Shown: one piece after another, positions 25,901 through 38,354 of the stretch
Layout: each line of letters begins with the position of its first letter
Numbering within the stretch: the stretch's first letter is position 1
Made by a program: the position numbers and the translations under genes
Notes under the pieces: model-generated
The model's database searches: none
Told to the model about the DNA's origin: nothing
Seen by the model: the letters and a program-made list of their open reading frames with translations, nothing else
Assembly (NCBI GenBank): GCA_013399305.1
Contig: VXAI01000009.1
Span: 231,932 to 295,931, forward strand
Length of the DNA: 64,000 nt
Direction: 5' to 3'
DNA from: Rostratula benghalensis
Taxonomy: Eukaryota; Chordata; Aves; Charadriiformes; Rostratulidae

Positions 25901-28568
25901 CATATGTAAGAGAAATTAGAGTATCCATTAAGGATTTGTACTTTGTTTCTTCTTTTTTTGAAAGGTATGGCTCTCCACTCAAGATTTCTGTCCCAACCAC
26001 TTTCTGATGGACCAATTTTACTTATTTGCCCTTGTTTTTCTCTACTTCACCAGTGGAAATAATTTGGGTCGTATATCCTTACTTCAGTGAAGAGGTAGCA
26101 TTTTGACATTTTGCTTTAGTTAGCAGTTCTGCAGGGGATCCTGAGACTGAACTTGAGCAGCTGAATTAGGCTGAAAACCCAGGTTAGTGTGCTTCTGCTG
26201 CCATTTACGACCATGCTGTTAAAGATGGTTCAAAACTTCTAAGAAATTCTCCTCACTCCCTTGTCCCTCACTCCTCATGTCCCTGTACGCCCTCTTCAGT
26301 GAGTGAAACTGAATTAAAATGCCCTCTTAGAGGCAAGGTACATTATGTTTTTGGAGGAGGTTTATTTTCCCCTGATTTGTCATGAAAATGCTCATTGCCC
26401 TTTCTTTTTGCAACAGCTTTTAAATTAATCCAGTCTTGGATTTGTTTATATCTATTACAATCTGTTTCCCTGTACATTCTTATGCAGCTCTAAATTTGAA
26501 AGAAAGCCATCTTGACTTTTTATTTGGGCTATATTTTGAATAAATGTAATTAGGCTTTGTCACACTTTTTTTAGACAGTCAATGCAAAGTTATTTCTTTC
26601 CTCTGATATAAAAAGCTTTTTTTAAATAGCTTCTTTTTAATTACTCCTGAAGATGTTCATATTTGAATAAGGCTGTAAATGTCAAGTCTTGATGAGTCAG
26701 ACCTCAAATGTTAGAAAGCAATCTATCTCCTAATGTTCTTATTCTGGCCCAATCCTTGTGAAGTGGCAAGAACTTCCTTGTAGGTAATGAGAGCTTTTTC
26801 CAGCATCAAAGACAGGGAAAGCCAAAATTGCCTAGCACCTTGCAACACAATCCCATATCAAACAGCCTGCATTCACCCCAGGTATGCCTGATCTCCACAC
26901 AAAAGAAGTTGTGACACGTTTTTTCAAGAAGTATCTTACTATAATTGGCATTGTCATTTTTTTTTTTTAAGGGAGAGCCAAAGCCAGGTTGCATTTCTTG
27001 TGTTGGTCCCACATTGTTATCTGTTTGGAGATAAATTAGCAAGAGCTACCCATGGAGGTGTATGCCTGCATAGGGAGAGGTCAGTGACAAGTACATGAAG
27101 AGAGAGCTATAGAGCTATAAAGATGCCCTTAGGTCCATGTACCCATACTAGTTCTGTCCAATCCTTTCTGCTCCCTCACATCTTTTCTGCCTTGAGCTGC
27201 ACTGTGGCATGTTAATTAGAACTCATTTCAACTTGGAAAACAGATGTAGCAAACTGTGGTAGGTGGTGAAAAGCAGAGGACCATGGGCCCGATTTTATTA
27301 ACCTCTTCAGTTTCTAACACTTCAGTATTTCCAGAACACTACAGTATTATTTAGATTTAGGAGGCAACCTGATCTTTCCACAAAATCTGTAATTCTTCCC
27401 TCTGTCCCATTTCTTTTTCAAGCACCAAGTGTCTTAAGACAGGTCTCCTTTTGCTCCTGCCACGTGACTGTCAGGTATCCAGAGGGAGAAACCTACAGAG
27501 CCATTCTTCTTCCTTAAGCATCTGGTGATAAAAGGAATACTATCTCTCCTGGCTTGAACAATTCTACCAGATTCTGGTTTTATATGGAGAAAAGTCTTCA
27601 GCTTTATAAACCGCTGGCGCAGTGGTTTTTTGTTGCTTTTCCTCAAGGTTTTCCTTTTGGTTTAACTGACAGTGAAGGGATGGGAAGGTGGAATTAGGTG
27701 GAATTAAACTGGGGTTCCTGACAAGGAAAAATCATCTTTCATTCCACTTTCATCTGTCCTTCTGCCTGTTCCTGATATTTTTTTCACAGCTGACTGAAAG
27801 CTTCAGAAGATTGAGCTCATGCAAGGTCACTGAAATGTGAAGCAGAGAAATCCAGATTAGTGTTAACCCAATTTGGTTTGGGTTAACATATTTTATACTG
27901 GGTTAATATATTCAGTAGCTATATTTTGTACTATTCACATCAGAGTTTAGAATTCAGCACTAACTTCCTCTTGTTTCTGCTGTGGCTACATCTCTTCCAT
28001 GAGCATGCTTAGCTGTCCAGCTGGAGTTCCTGGCCTGTGCCAGTTACCTCAGGTTGTCAGCTACACTCTGCTACTGATTTCAGATCAGAAGTCTTGTTAA
28101 TGTTTCTGTAGCAACAGCTTTAGCTTACTGGTGTGCCTGCTGTGATAAGTTTTTATGTCCCAGCCTCTTAGTATTGTGGGTGGTAAGAAATTTGGTATAA
28201 TTGAGTTGATAATTTTCATAATGTTCCCTTGCCCATATTGAAAGAATAAATTATTTGCCTTCTCCATGTTTCCTGTGCAACTCTGCTTGTCTTTTGTGTT
28301 ACTGTTTTACAGTGCCAGCTCAGGTTTAATATGCCATTTACAGTGACTCTTGCCAAACATTGTTTTTCAGGTGACAGCCATTCGATAGCTTTGCTTCACA
28401 CCGTAGTTGTTTTAATGTTCTGGCCAAGGTGACTCTTGTATTATATTGCAAATTGTCTTTCTTGCTTTAGCCTCCAAAGCATTTGCAGTGATTCTTCTCT
28501 TTTAGTGGACTTGTGATTGTGACTTATAGACTTTCTAATCTGTGTGTTTCATTTTGTTTATCAACAGT
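22963..28568. other. Non-coding interval, nothing recognised
   Basis: AT-rich sequence with only short chance open frames on both strands. No CR1, LTR or exon signature visible. Confidence 0.55.
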
Positions 28569-29095
28569 AGCCCAGGAAGTCAATTGCATCCTGGGCTGCA
28601 ACAAAAGAATTGTGGCCAGCAGGTTCTGGCCAGGTGATTCTCCCTCTCTACTTTGATCTTGTGAGACCCCACCTGGAGTACTACATCCAGTTCTAGGGCC
28701 CCCAACATAAGAAGGGCATGGATAGGTTGGAACAAGTCCAGAAGAGGCCATGAAGGTGATCAGAGGGCTGGAGCACCTCTCCAGTGAAGACAGGCTGGAG
28801 AAGAGAAGACTCTGAGGAGTCCTTATAGCAGTTTTCCAGCATCTGAAGGGGGGCTCGCAGGAAGGATGGGGAGGGACTCTTTAGCAGTGAGTGTAGCAAT
28901 AGGACAAGGGGTAATAATTTTAAACTGGAAGAGGGTAGATTTAGATTATATATTAGGAAGAAATTCTTTACTCTGAGCCTGGAACAGGGTGCCCAGAGAA
29001 ATTGTGGATGCCCTATCCAAGGAAATGTTCAAGGTGGGTTGGAACTAGATGAACTTTAAAGGTCCCTTCCAGCCCAAACCATTGTATGATTCTAA
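28569..29095 (+). mobile_element. CR1 LINE 3' fragment, decayed
   Basis: Starts at the CR1 position encoding the Q-ANCILGC region (GCCCAGGAAGTCAATTGCAT here). It continues through the RT C-terminal region with several stops and frameshifts, then the untranslated tail with AAAGGTCCCTTCCAGCCC and ATTGTATGATTCT. The tail differs from those at 21.5 and 31.8 kb, suggesting another CR1 subfamily. No open frame of useful length remains on the sense strand. The antisense frames at 28524-28899 are mirror images of the repeat. Confidence 0.92.
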
Positions 29096-31823
29096 GATTA
29101 GTATCTTAACAGTTTTCTCAGAGTTGTGGGTACCTCCCACCAGTTCAGCTCAGCATCCATTTACTGATTCATCCATTTTGTTAATCCTTCTGACTGCATT
29201 TATTGTCAAGTTCATCTAAATAAGTTTTGTGACTTAGGGAGTCAGGATATAGTAATCATTGTTCAAAATGGTGGTTTCCCACTTCATATTGCTGGTTTCA
29301 AAAGAAGAAACGCTAACAATTGGGAATTGTAAAGACCAACACATCTAAAAAAATTGAATCAGCATTTTTTATTCAGCCATTGAAGAATACAATAAAGTGA
29401 GTGGGCTTGGTGGAAATATTAGAGCTCAGATTGTTAAACTGCTTGGACCCTCTGACCCAGTAGATGCAGACAATATCCAAGAAATCCTGGGATGATGGGT
29501 AAAATACCACTACTGTTCAATACACCTGAAACAATACCAGAAAACTCTTGCTAATGTTGTCCGGTACTTCCTGAGGTACTCCCTATTTTCAGTTGTTTAC
29601 AATTCCAGCACAGGATAAACCTTCTGGCTGAAGGTTTTTTTTCTCTGTCTGCTTGGATTTTTTTTTTTTTTTAATTGAAGCAGATGTCTTACACAGAAAA
29701 AAATAATTCATTTTTTAAGATGGAGAAATTAAAAACAGGTAGTGGTGCTGATGCTGAAAATTCCTGTTGTCTGTTTTTTTGTTCTGATGTCATTTGGTTT
29801 AACTACTTCAGTACCTTGCTTTGTGTTTATCAATGTTACAATTCATTAGGGCATAAATTTGTTACCGTAAGGTTTTTCCTTGGCTGTCAGCCCTCACCTT
29901 TCATAGCCTGGATTACTCATTTCATCAGAAGCTGTCTCACATGAGGCTTCACATTCTTTTCCAGATTGTTTACGAATATATAACAGAGAGAATGAAATCT
30001 CACAGGGATTAATGAATACATTCATTAGAAAACCTGACCAAGGTTTTCTGTATTGTTTTCTATTTTCTAAGAGTTTTTTCTAGCTTTTGAATTATCTGTT
30101 TTTTTACCCCATGTGAGAACTGTCTCATTGCTTACCTTCTTCTGAAATATGAAGAGGGGGACCTTAACAAGCAGACTGCAAATTCAAATAATCTGTATGG
30201 CTAATTCAAATGCTGATGCAAGTTGTTGAATTGTTTATTCCATCCGTAAGACAGTTTTCACATCAGATTGTTCTTTCTGAATTGTTATTTTGGAAAAATA
30301 TGACTCTCTGGACAGATGAGTTGCAGTGTGTAAGATCTCCCTGTGATCCTCCGAACCAGGTTTCTGTCCTAGTTATCTAGCTCTGCCAGAGGCAGGGCTA
30401 AAGAACATTGCTGCAGCTTTGCCACTTTCTCAACTGGGAGGTCTATCAGGAGTTCTGAAACTGCTGCTGATATTACCTTAGGCCTGCCTGGGCTGGGGCT
30501 GTCTACATAGCACTCAATTGTTTTGTGTAGACATGCCCTAGGACTCCTAGAACGGCTCCTAAAAGACTTACATTACGTTTCTGTCCCAGAAAAAGGTAAT
30601 TTATACTTCCATATGTCTTTCTGAGGTAGAAACTATGCCTCCACAGAAATTCATACAGCTCTGTGATGCTAAATTCCATTCGCATCATGCAGCATATCTT
30701 GCATTAATTTTCCATTCATACAATAGAATTTATTGTTAAAACAACAATTTAGTGCAATATTATGTGATTTTTTGGCTGTGTTTTATCCTAATGTCATTGT
30801 TTTCTCTGACATACTCTGTTTCTGCTAATTGCCTGAAAAAAATAATTCTGAAGACTTTTAATATATAAAAACCCTGGAAGTATATATAGAACACAGCCAC
30901 TTGAGGAACTTTGAGTGGTAACTCCCCGTTCTTGTACATTTTAATGTATAATGTAGGTGGAAGGCAAGATGATTTTTTCAGTGTCAGAGACCTTACAAGT
31001 AAATGGAAGGAACTCTTCAGAGAAAGTTAACAAATACATTTTAGGGTTAGCTGTGGGATAGCTCTGTAAAAAGACAGTTGTTAGTAGATTTAAACATAGA
31101 ATGACCTCTGAAAATGTCTCTGAAAACAAAAATAGAAATTCAGATAGTTTATGGGACAGAGCAAAGGGTTTACTTCAGTTGGGTTTCCAGAAGTGACCTT
31201 CACAGGAGCACAGCACGGTCTCACATTTCTCTTCAGTACTCAAATCCTGATTATCTTTTACAAGTGTGGAATGCAACATGGTGAATCAAAGCTCTGGTCT
31301 AATCTAGATATTCCTGTAGTAGAATAACTTGGGTTCTGGAATTTGTTTAAGTGTGATGGAGCCTGTTACTGATGAGTGAAAAACGTATTAAAACATATCA
31401 TATTAGGTAAAGCTGTGCCTGCAGATGTAGCAAATGGAAAAGCAATTTTCAGTGTTTTGTTTCCTGAGTAAATGATGCAGCACCTGTCATTTCCCCAGCC
31501 ATACTCTGCTAAAATACTTCTAAAAATGATGTTTTGGGGCAATACTGAATCAGCATGAATTCTGGACAACCTGAATAAAGTGAACTCCACAGTGACTAAG
31601 CAGACAAAGATTTTTTTTTTTTATTTTTTATAATAAAGAGGATGTGCTGGGTGACAGTGGTTCTTGTCAAGGATTTTGCTCTGTGCAGAGCTGTGCTGTT
31701 ACTCACCCAGAAGAGACCGCTGCCTTTCAAAAATGTGTACTCTTCTGAACTGGGGAGTGATCAAAAAATATTCTTTTAGATTAAAGGTTGGTTTGATTTC
31801 ATTGGCCAATGGCTTTTTTGACT
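29096..31823. other. Non-coding interval between CR1 copies
   Basis: Contains T runs at 29658-29672 and 31611-31629 and otherwise featureless AT-rich sequence. A minus-strand open frame at 31366-31590 has no splice or homology support. Confidence 0.55.
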
Positions 31824-32419
31824 GGCCAAGAAGGCCAATGGTATCCTGGAGTGCATCAAGAAGAGTGTGACCAGCAGGTTGAGGGAGGTTATTCTGCCCC
31901 TCTGCTCTGTCCTGGTGAGACCCCATCTGGAATACCTGGGTCCTCCAGCTCAGGAAGGACAGGGAACTGCTGGAGAGGGTACAGCAGAGGACCACCAAGA
32001 TGATTAGAGGCTTTGAGCATCTCTCTTATGAGGAAAGGTTGAAGGACTCAGATCTTTTTAGTCTGGAGAAGACTGATGGGGAATTTGATCAACACCTATA
32101 AATACTTAAAGGGTGGGTGCCAAGAGGAAGGGGCTAGTCTTTTTTTCAGAATGAGAGGACAAGAGGAAATGGGTGCCAACTTGTACATAAGAAGTTCCAT
32201 CTAAACATGAGGAGAAACTTCTTCACTCTGAGGGTGGCACAGCACTAGAACAGGCTGCCTAGAGAGGTGGTAGAGTCTCTGTCCCTGGAGACATTCCAAA
32301 CCTGCCTAGACAAGTTCCTGTGCAACCTGTTCTGGGTGGACCTGCTTTAGCAGGGGGTTGGACTAGATGATCTCCAGAAGTCACTTCCAAACCCATATCA
32401 TTCTGTGATTCTGTGATTT
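31824..32419 (+). mobile_element. CR1 LINE 3' fragment with intact terminal repeat
   Basis: Begins within the CR1 segment reading CCAAGAAGGCCAATGG (the ANGILECIK region). It runs through SLEK-, YKYLKGG- and [17 protein letters not shown] codons in broken frames and ends with TTCTGTGATTCTGTGATTT, a clean CR1 3' repeat. Small deletions disrupt the frame near the YCVQFW motif and after the SLEK motif. It belongs to the same broad type as the copy at 21.5 kb, judged by the shared GAGACATTC and CTAGATGATC segments. Confidence 0.94.
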
Positions 32420-32980
32420 GTTATTGACCCATACAGCTAGACATAGCTCTTCATCTTTCAAGAGCTATGTGATTCTGATGGTTTTCTTCTTCATATTTTA
32501 ATATGTGGAATATATGAAGTTGATGAAGGTATATTTGTGTTAGAAATACATCAGTTGTCAGTGTTTATTTTATAAGAAAACCAGAAGCATATTGCGTTTT
32601 TTCCCCACACATTTCTTACTGTAAAGCATTTTTCCCAATTTGCCATCCTTTCATAGTTCTCCAATTTTTCAACATCCTATTCTAAATTATGGGCAAGATA
32701 ACTGCTACTGTGTAGTGTAGTTCATTGATACTGAACATCAACATATAACTATTTTAATGCTCACTATTTTGTTGCTTGTGAGACACAGATGTTCAAGTGA
32801 AAAACTCCTGTTGAGGTGTTCCTGACTTATTATTTGGAAAAAGTAATTTTTGTTTCCATTTCATTCTGAGCGTGGTTGCTGTTTCTATGAGAATGTTTGA
32901 CATATTATGTCCTAAACATGTAATTGCTTTTATTTTGCAAGTGTCTGAATAGTAAGTGAGTTTGGTGACATTGTATGTTA
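32420..32980. other. Spacer between two CR1 copies, nothing recognised
   Basis: AT-rich sequence with no coding or repeat signature beyond antisense frames that extend in from the neighbouring CR1. Confidence 0.55.
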
Positions 32981-33632
32981 TCGACTGTTGGCTGAACTTG
33001 AGCCAGCAGTGTGCCCAGGTGGGCAAGAAGGCCCACAGCATCCTGGCCTGTATCAGGAACAGCATGTTGAGTAAGATTTGGGAGGTGAACTGATAGTCCT
33101 CCTGTACCTGGCTCTGGTGAGGTCCTACCTTGAGTACTGTGTCCAGTTTTGCACCCCTCACCACAAGGCATTGAGGTGCTGGAGCAGGTCCAGAGAAGGG
33201 CTACAAAGTTGAGGAGGGGGTCTGGAAAATAAGTCTTATGAGGAGAGGCTGAGGGAGCTGGGGTTGTTCAGCCTAGAGAAAAGGAGGCTGAGGGGAGACC
33301 TTATTGCTCTCTACTACTACCTGACAGGAGGGTGTAGAGAGGCAGGGGTTGGTTTGTTTTCCCAAGTAACAAGTGATAGGACAAAAGGAAATGGAGGAGG
33401 TTCCGATTGGGTGTTAGGAAAAACTTTTACACAGGAATGTTTATTAAGCATTGAAATGGGCTGCCCGGAGAAGTGGTTGAGGCACCATCCCTGGAGGTAT
33501 TCAAAAGATGGCTTGACATAGTGCTTAGTGTTGTGGTTTAATTGATGGGGTTTTGTCAGAGTTAGGTTATGGTTAGAGTAGATGATCTTTGAGGCCCCTT
33601 CCAACATAGACAATTCAATGAATCTATGATTG
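32981..33632 (+). mobile_element. CR1 LINE 3' fragment, second subfamily
   Basis: Starts at TCGACTGTTGGCTGAAC. That is the same internal sequence found in the 54.5-kb copy, encoding the VD-WLN region after the LGVL motif. It continues through AQVGKKAHSI-, LEYCVQF- and [23 protein letters not shown] codons, and the tail reads GAGGCCCCTTCCAAC and AATCTATGATTG. The sense frame is broken after SDRTKGNG. The GTTAGGTTATGGTTAGAGTAGATGATC segment before the end is shared with the 54.5-kb copy and separates this pair from the copies at 21.5 and 31.8 kb. Confidence 0.93.
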
Positions 33633-33814
33633 TTATTTAGTAGTTTACCAAACACTAGAGCATCTAGACTTTGGTTAAAAGTAGTTGTGTATCTACATTT
33701 GAATCCTAATCATTGGGCAATATCAAGCCTGAAAGCAAAACCTGAAGAATGCTACTAACATACTGAGTTATTCCATAAATGAGAAAAGCAGCTACTTTCT
33801 GGTACCAAACTATT

Positions 33815-33862
33815 GAATCGCAGAATCACAGACTATCAGGGATTGGAAGGGACCTTGAAATT
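33815..33862 (-). mobile_element. Short inverted CR1 3'-end scrap
   Basis: GAATCGCAGAATCACAGA followed by GGGATTGGAAGGGACC is the reverse complement of a CR1 3' terminus (tail repeat plus the GGTCCCTTCCAATCC block). Only about 50 bases remain, so it is an extremely 5'-truncated insertion or an eroded one. Confidence 0.8.
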
Positions 33863-36800
33863 GAACACTTCTCAGTTTATTTCACCTTCATTCAGTAGGA
33901 CAGATTGATCTTTTATAGTACTAATTCCTAAATGAGATCATTGCTAGTTAGTGGAGGTTCAAATATATTTCCAGACTATTGTATCTACTAAGTAATGTTT
34001 ATCACTCTTGTAGTCTCATACAGAATTTATCAACTGGTTTGATGAGACATATCTTCTGTAAAATAATTTCGTTGGCATAAATTATTATTCTGTATTTATT
34101 AATTGATTCTCATATCAACTTTTCTTTATTTTTTCCTTTGTTTGATGGCAGGCAAGCAAGCCTATAATTAGCTGGCTGTGTGCCATGACTTTTGTTGCGT
34201 GTCAGCAAAGCACTAGTCTCCTTCCAGCCTTCTTGAATATCCCTGCAATTCTGAAACCAGAAATATGCTCATCCAACTGTTTTGGGATGTAAATTACCAA
34301 GGCTTCAATTTTAAAAGTATTTATACTTCGCAGGGCTGCTTGACATTTCCAATTTTTAGTGAACTGTAAATCACAGCATATTCTTTTGAATACTTCATTC
34401 TGTTTCTTTTTTAAACACATAAGAGAAAATTAAATAGACACTTTTACTCTTCCACATTATTGTGAATATTGAAAATCTATTTAATGGTGAGGCTGTATCA
34501 TTATTACAATATATTTTGCTATAAGTATACTTTAAAAAGCTTTCATGCTTATTTGCTTCAGCTTTGACAGCTGTGAGTTTTCCCAGAAGTTAACTTCCCT
34601 AAGCATTTTACTCCTTTTTCATTTGATATATAAAATGATATATTATTTTAAATTTTTTTAAAACTCCTACCTTCTTTGAATATCTCTCTTAAGCAGCTAT
34701 GTACATGCAGTCACGTCTTTGCTGGATTATTTTCCTTCAAATTAATGGCCTTCACATTTAGAAAATTAGCTCTGTTGAAGAACTGGGACCTGTCTCCTGT
34801 TAGGAAATTTAAATTGTGTTATGATTACTGATTCTTAGATAGCCACAAGTTTCCATCCAGTGATTAATTAATCTTTGTGTATTGTGTGATTCTAATAAAA
34901 ATTTCATTGTGCCTGGTACAATGCCATTTGCATTAGAAAATTGTCATCTGTATTATTCAGCTAAAACACTTTCAGATTTTGGATTCAGTTACAGAACATG
35001 GTTAAATTAGTCATGCAGAAATGTTTTTGATAGAAAAAACACAGGCTGAGGTGGAAATCCGAGCTGCACACCATAAATCCTTTTCAGATCTTGAGGTTAC
35101 AAGCTGGACATAAATTTGCTTATGCCCAGAAGTGTCTGAACTAAATTGGTAGTTTATTGTGTTTTGAATGTATGATTTGGATGTGTTTGTCTTAATTATA
35201 TGAAAGCAACTGTGTATAACTGCTCTTGAAAGGTGTAAGAGTCAGAAAGGGAAAAACAAAGTATCATAGAAGGGGTAATGTTAAAAGTACATTAAAAGCA
35301 TTTGTTAATTTTTGCATGTTCCCTTAGAACAGTTGATTTGGATGCTCACTGTTGCCATAACAACCAGATGCACGTTAGAAGTTTTTAAATTTTTTTAGAC
35401 CACTGAGGTGCATTATATTCATTGTTTGTGACCTCTGCATATGGCCTCGTCCCAGCTCTAAATCACCAGTCACTCATCTGCTGTTGCCAGTCTGTGAAGC
35501 CAAGAAAGGTGGGAATAAACAGAGGTTACTGCCAAGTTACTCAGAGATGCTGCTGACACTGGGTATGGATGACAGCTTTTTAAGGCATTGTCTGTATAGG
35601 TGGATTTATTGAAGCATGCAATGTGTCCAAAGAATGGGAATACCGATGCATTCATGTCCCCAACCTTAACATCTCAATTATGTACAAAATTAACAGTGAA
35701 ATAAGCCATAATGTTCTCTCAGTCTTTTATGTAATTGAAGCAAAAACCCAATGTAATGACAGATTCTTAAAAAATACTTAAGCAGAGTGAGTTGCTCATC
35801 CATAATAAACTTTATTGGTTTGGATGGGATGTTCCAAAATAAATCTTTGTAATAACAAATCCACTGAATTTACTAAATCAAATGATCTTACAATTCTAGA
35901 TTCCATTGGCATGAAAAATGTCATGAGTATCAAATACCTTCAAAGGAACACATTTAAGTCTGTTTCTTCAGTGCCTGTTTTTTCCTATGGAATAATTTTT
36001 TATTTTTCACTGGTATTCTCTGCTTAATACAAACGAAATATTAGATTGAGTTGAAACACTTGTGTAGTGCAAGACAGGCTCAAAACTCTATCAAATGACT
36101 ATTGATACTTAAGAATTTTGTTAAGCAACAACCTTGAGTGCACTTCGTCTGCTGAGCAATTGTCCAAATCAGCCACTGATGTAAATATAATAAGCACTGA
36201 TGGTTTTAACTTTATCTCCTTCATAGATCTGTTTTAACTTTAGAAAGACCAAATTCAACAATAGAAAAAGAACTGTCACAAAATTAAAAGCCGCTCTTTT
36301 GTTGATATAGAGGCAATTCAAATGAAACTTGGCCAAGATAAGAGATATTTAAGTAGACTTCATCTGTAATAACAGCTTTAGATAAGAGAACCATGCACAC
36401 AGACTTGTTTTTGAAATCCTTTTTTTCTCTTATACTTATTTTTAGAATAATACTGAGAAAAACACCAAAACAAACTTATATAAGAACAAAGTTTTTCTTG
36501 CCTATCACTGTTTATGTTTCAAATATTAAAAACAGAGTGGCAGTATGCAGTGAATCCTAGGGACTGATGTAAGAAGATCAGAACCCAACAATGGTAAAAG
36601 TACAAGGCCTAACTCCCAAGTGAAACAAAGGACACCAGTCAAAATTTCAATAGCTTTGAAAGGTAGGCACTGTACTATATGCTATACCCCAAATTGTGAC
36701 GGAATTTGGATTACTCCATATGTCTGTTGTAGCCACAGGAATAGTGCTTGCAGTGAAGCCTTGCTGTGATGTCTAGTTTTTAAAACCTGTCAATATCCCC

Positions 36801-38163
36801 CTATGGCATCACAAAATGTCAGGACAGAAAACCATATCCTACTGCTCTAGGAGGTTTATTTTTGGCACAAATCTTGTTCTTTAGTCAAATCAAGGATATT
36901 TTAGATGGCAGCTGCTTCCACTTAACAATTAACACACAAGTGTACCTGGGAAGCCTGGGGCTGTTCATACTGCTGAACTCTGGCATGAAAGATGGTAGAA
37001 TATTGTTCTTATTGTAAAAGGAGACATCTAAGATTCTCCAGGGAATTTTATGGAATATTTAAACCAGCCTCATATTTTAAATTGCCCTTCAGAGGAATTT
37101 ACCTCATCTATACTGAAGGGCTACATACAAGGAGACATTGAAACTTACTGCACCCCATTGTTGGGTAATTACCAAAGGATTTCCACTTGCAGTACTGACC
37201 TTAAGGAGCCATTGTCATTATTCATCTAGTGCCATTGAAATGGGGCCTTTGCAATCATGCAAAATTTTTCTTCCAGATAAATTATTATTATTAACTATTA
37301 TTAACTATATTGAGTTGGGCTTATGAATTCTTTTGGGCCTTTAAATTAGGGATATTTTTTTGTTTGTTTGAGTTGGGCTTGTTTTTTTGAATCAAATTTG
37401 GTGAAGAAGAATACTTTAATTTGAGCATTTTGGTGCAATTTTACTAAAGCTGTATTCTTAGAGGCATTAGCTTAAAAGGCGTTGTAAAAATTTACAGTAC
37501 ATAGCTTAGAATTAGCATAGCTGAAGTGGGAATAATTTTTCATTTTTATCACTCTCTGCCATGCCTCACTTACCTACCAAGTGCAGTCTGATCAGTGCAG
37601 CCGTGATGGATGAAGCAACAAGCTTGGAAATAACAGATATATTTATATTGCTTGCTGATCAGGAAAGAAACACATCATTGCCACAGCCATGTATCCATAG
37701 CAGCTTTAAGATTATGCCAGTACTCTCAGATCAGTTTTTTAGTTTGTGTCCAGAAAGTTTTCAATTTTCATATATTTACAGCATGATGGAAAATAACAGG
37801 ACTATAAAATGACATTAAATTTAACTTTATTGGCATTTCTGCTTTTTTACTGATCTGTATTAAAAGCATTTTCATGTTCTACACAACAAGGCGGGACAGC
37901 TTAGTTAGGAGAGAATTTAAATCCCACTCTTAACTTTGCATTTCAGGCTCATCAATATGTATTTACACATCAGTAACCTCTCTCAGTTGTCTTAGCCCAG
38001 TGAGAGGAAAATCTAGAGGTCACTGAATCAGAAAACCTCAATCCATTTACAAAAGCCAAGATCTGCAAGGCTGTGTGAGTAATTATAGTTTACTAAAATG
38101 TAGATTTAGCCATCTAAAACATGAGGGCTACCTTTTGGGCATACTAAACAATTGTGTATTTCC
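33863..38163. other. Non-coding interval, nothing recognised
   Basis: Very AT-rich. Only short unsupported open frames; no mobile element seen. Confidence 0.55.
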
Positions 38164-38354
38164 ACTGACTGCTAAATAATGCAAAATCGTTGATTGAAAT
38201 ATAGGAACTGGTAAGCAATTAAGAAGGAACTGCAGAATACTATAGGAAATTCTAACCTNACTGACTGCTAAATAATGCAAAATCGTTGATTGAAATATAG
38301 GAACTGGTAAGCAATTAAGAAGGAACTGCAGAATACTATAGGAAATTCTAACCT
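38164..38354. repeat. Exact 95-base tandem duplication around a single N
   Basis: The block starting ACTGACTGCTAAATAATGC and ending GGAAATTCTAACCT is present at 38164-38258 and again, letter for letter, at 38260-38354. The only N of the window (38259) lies between the copies. Identity over 95 bases with a lone N at the seam is the usual look of two contigs joined without merging their overlap. The minus-strand open frame across it, which repeats its own peptide, is a product of this join. Confidence 0.9.
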
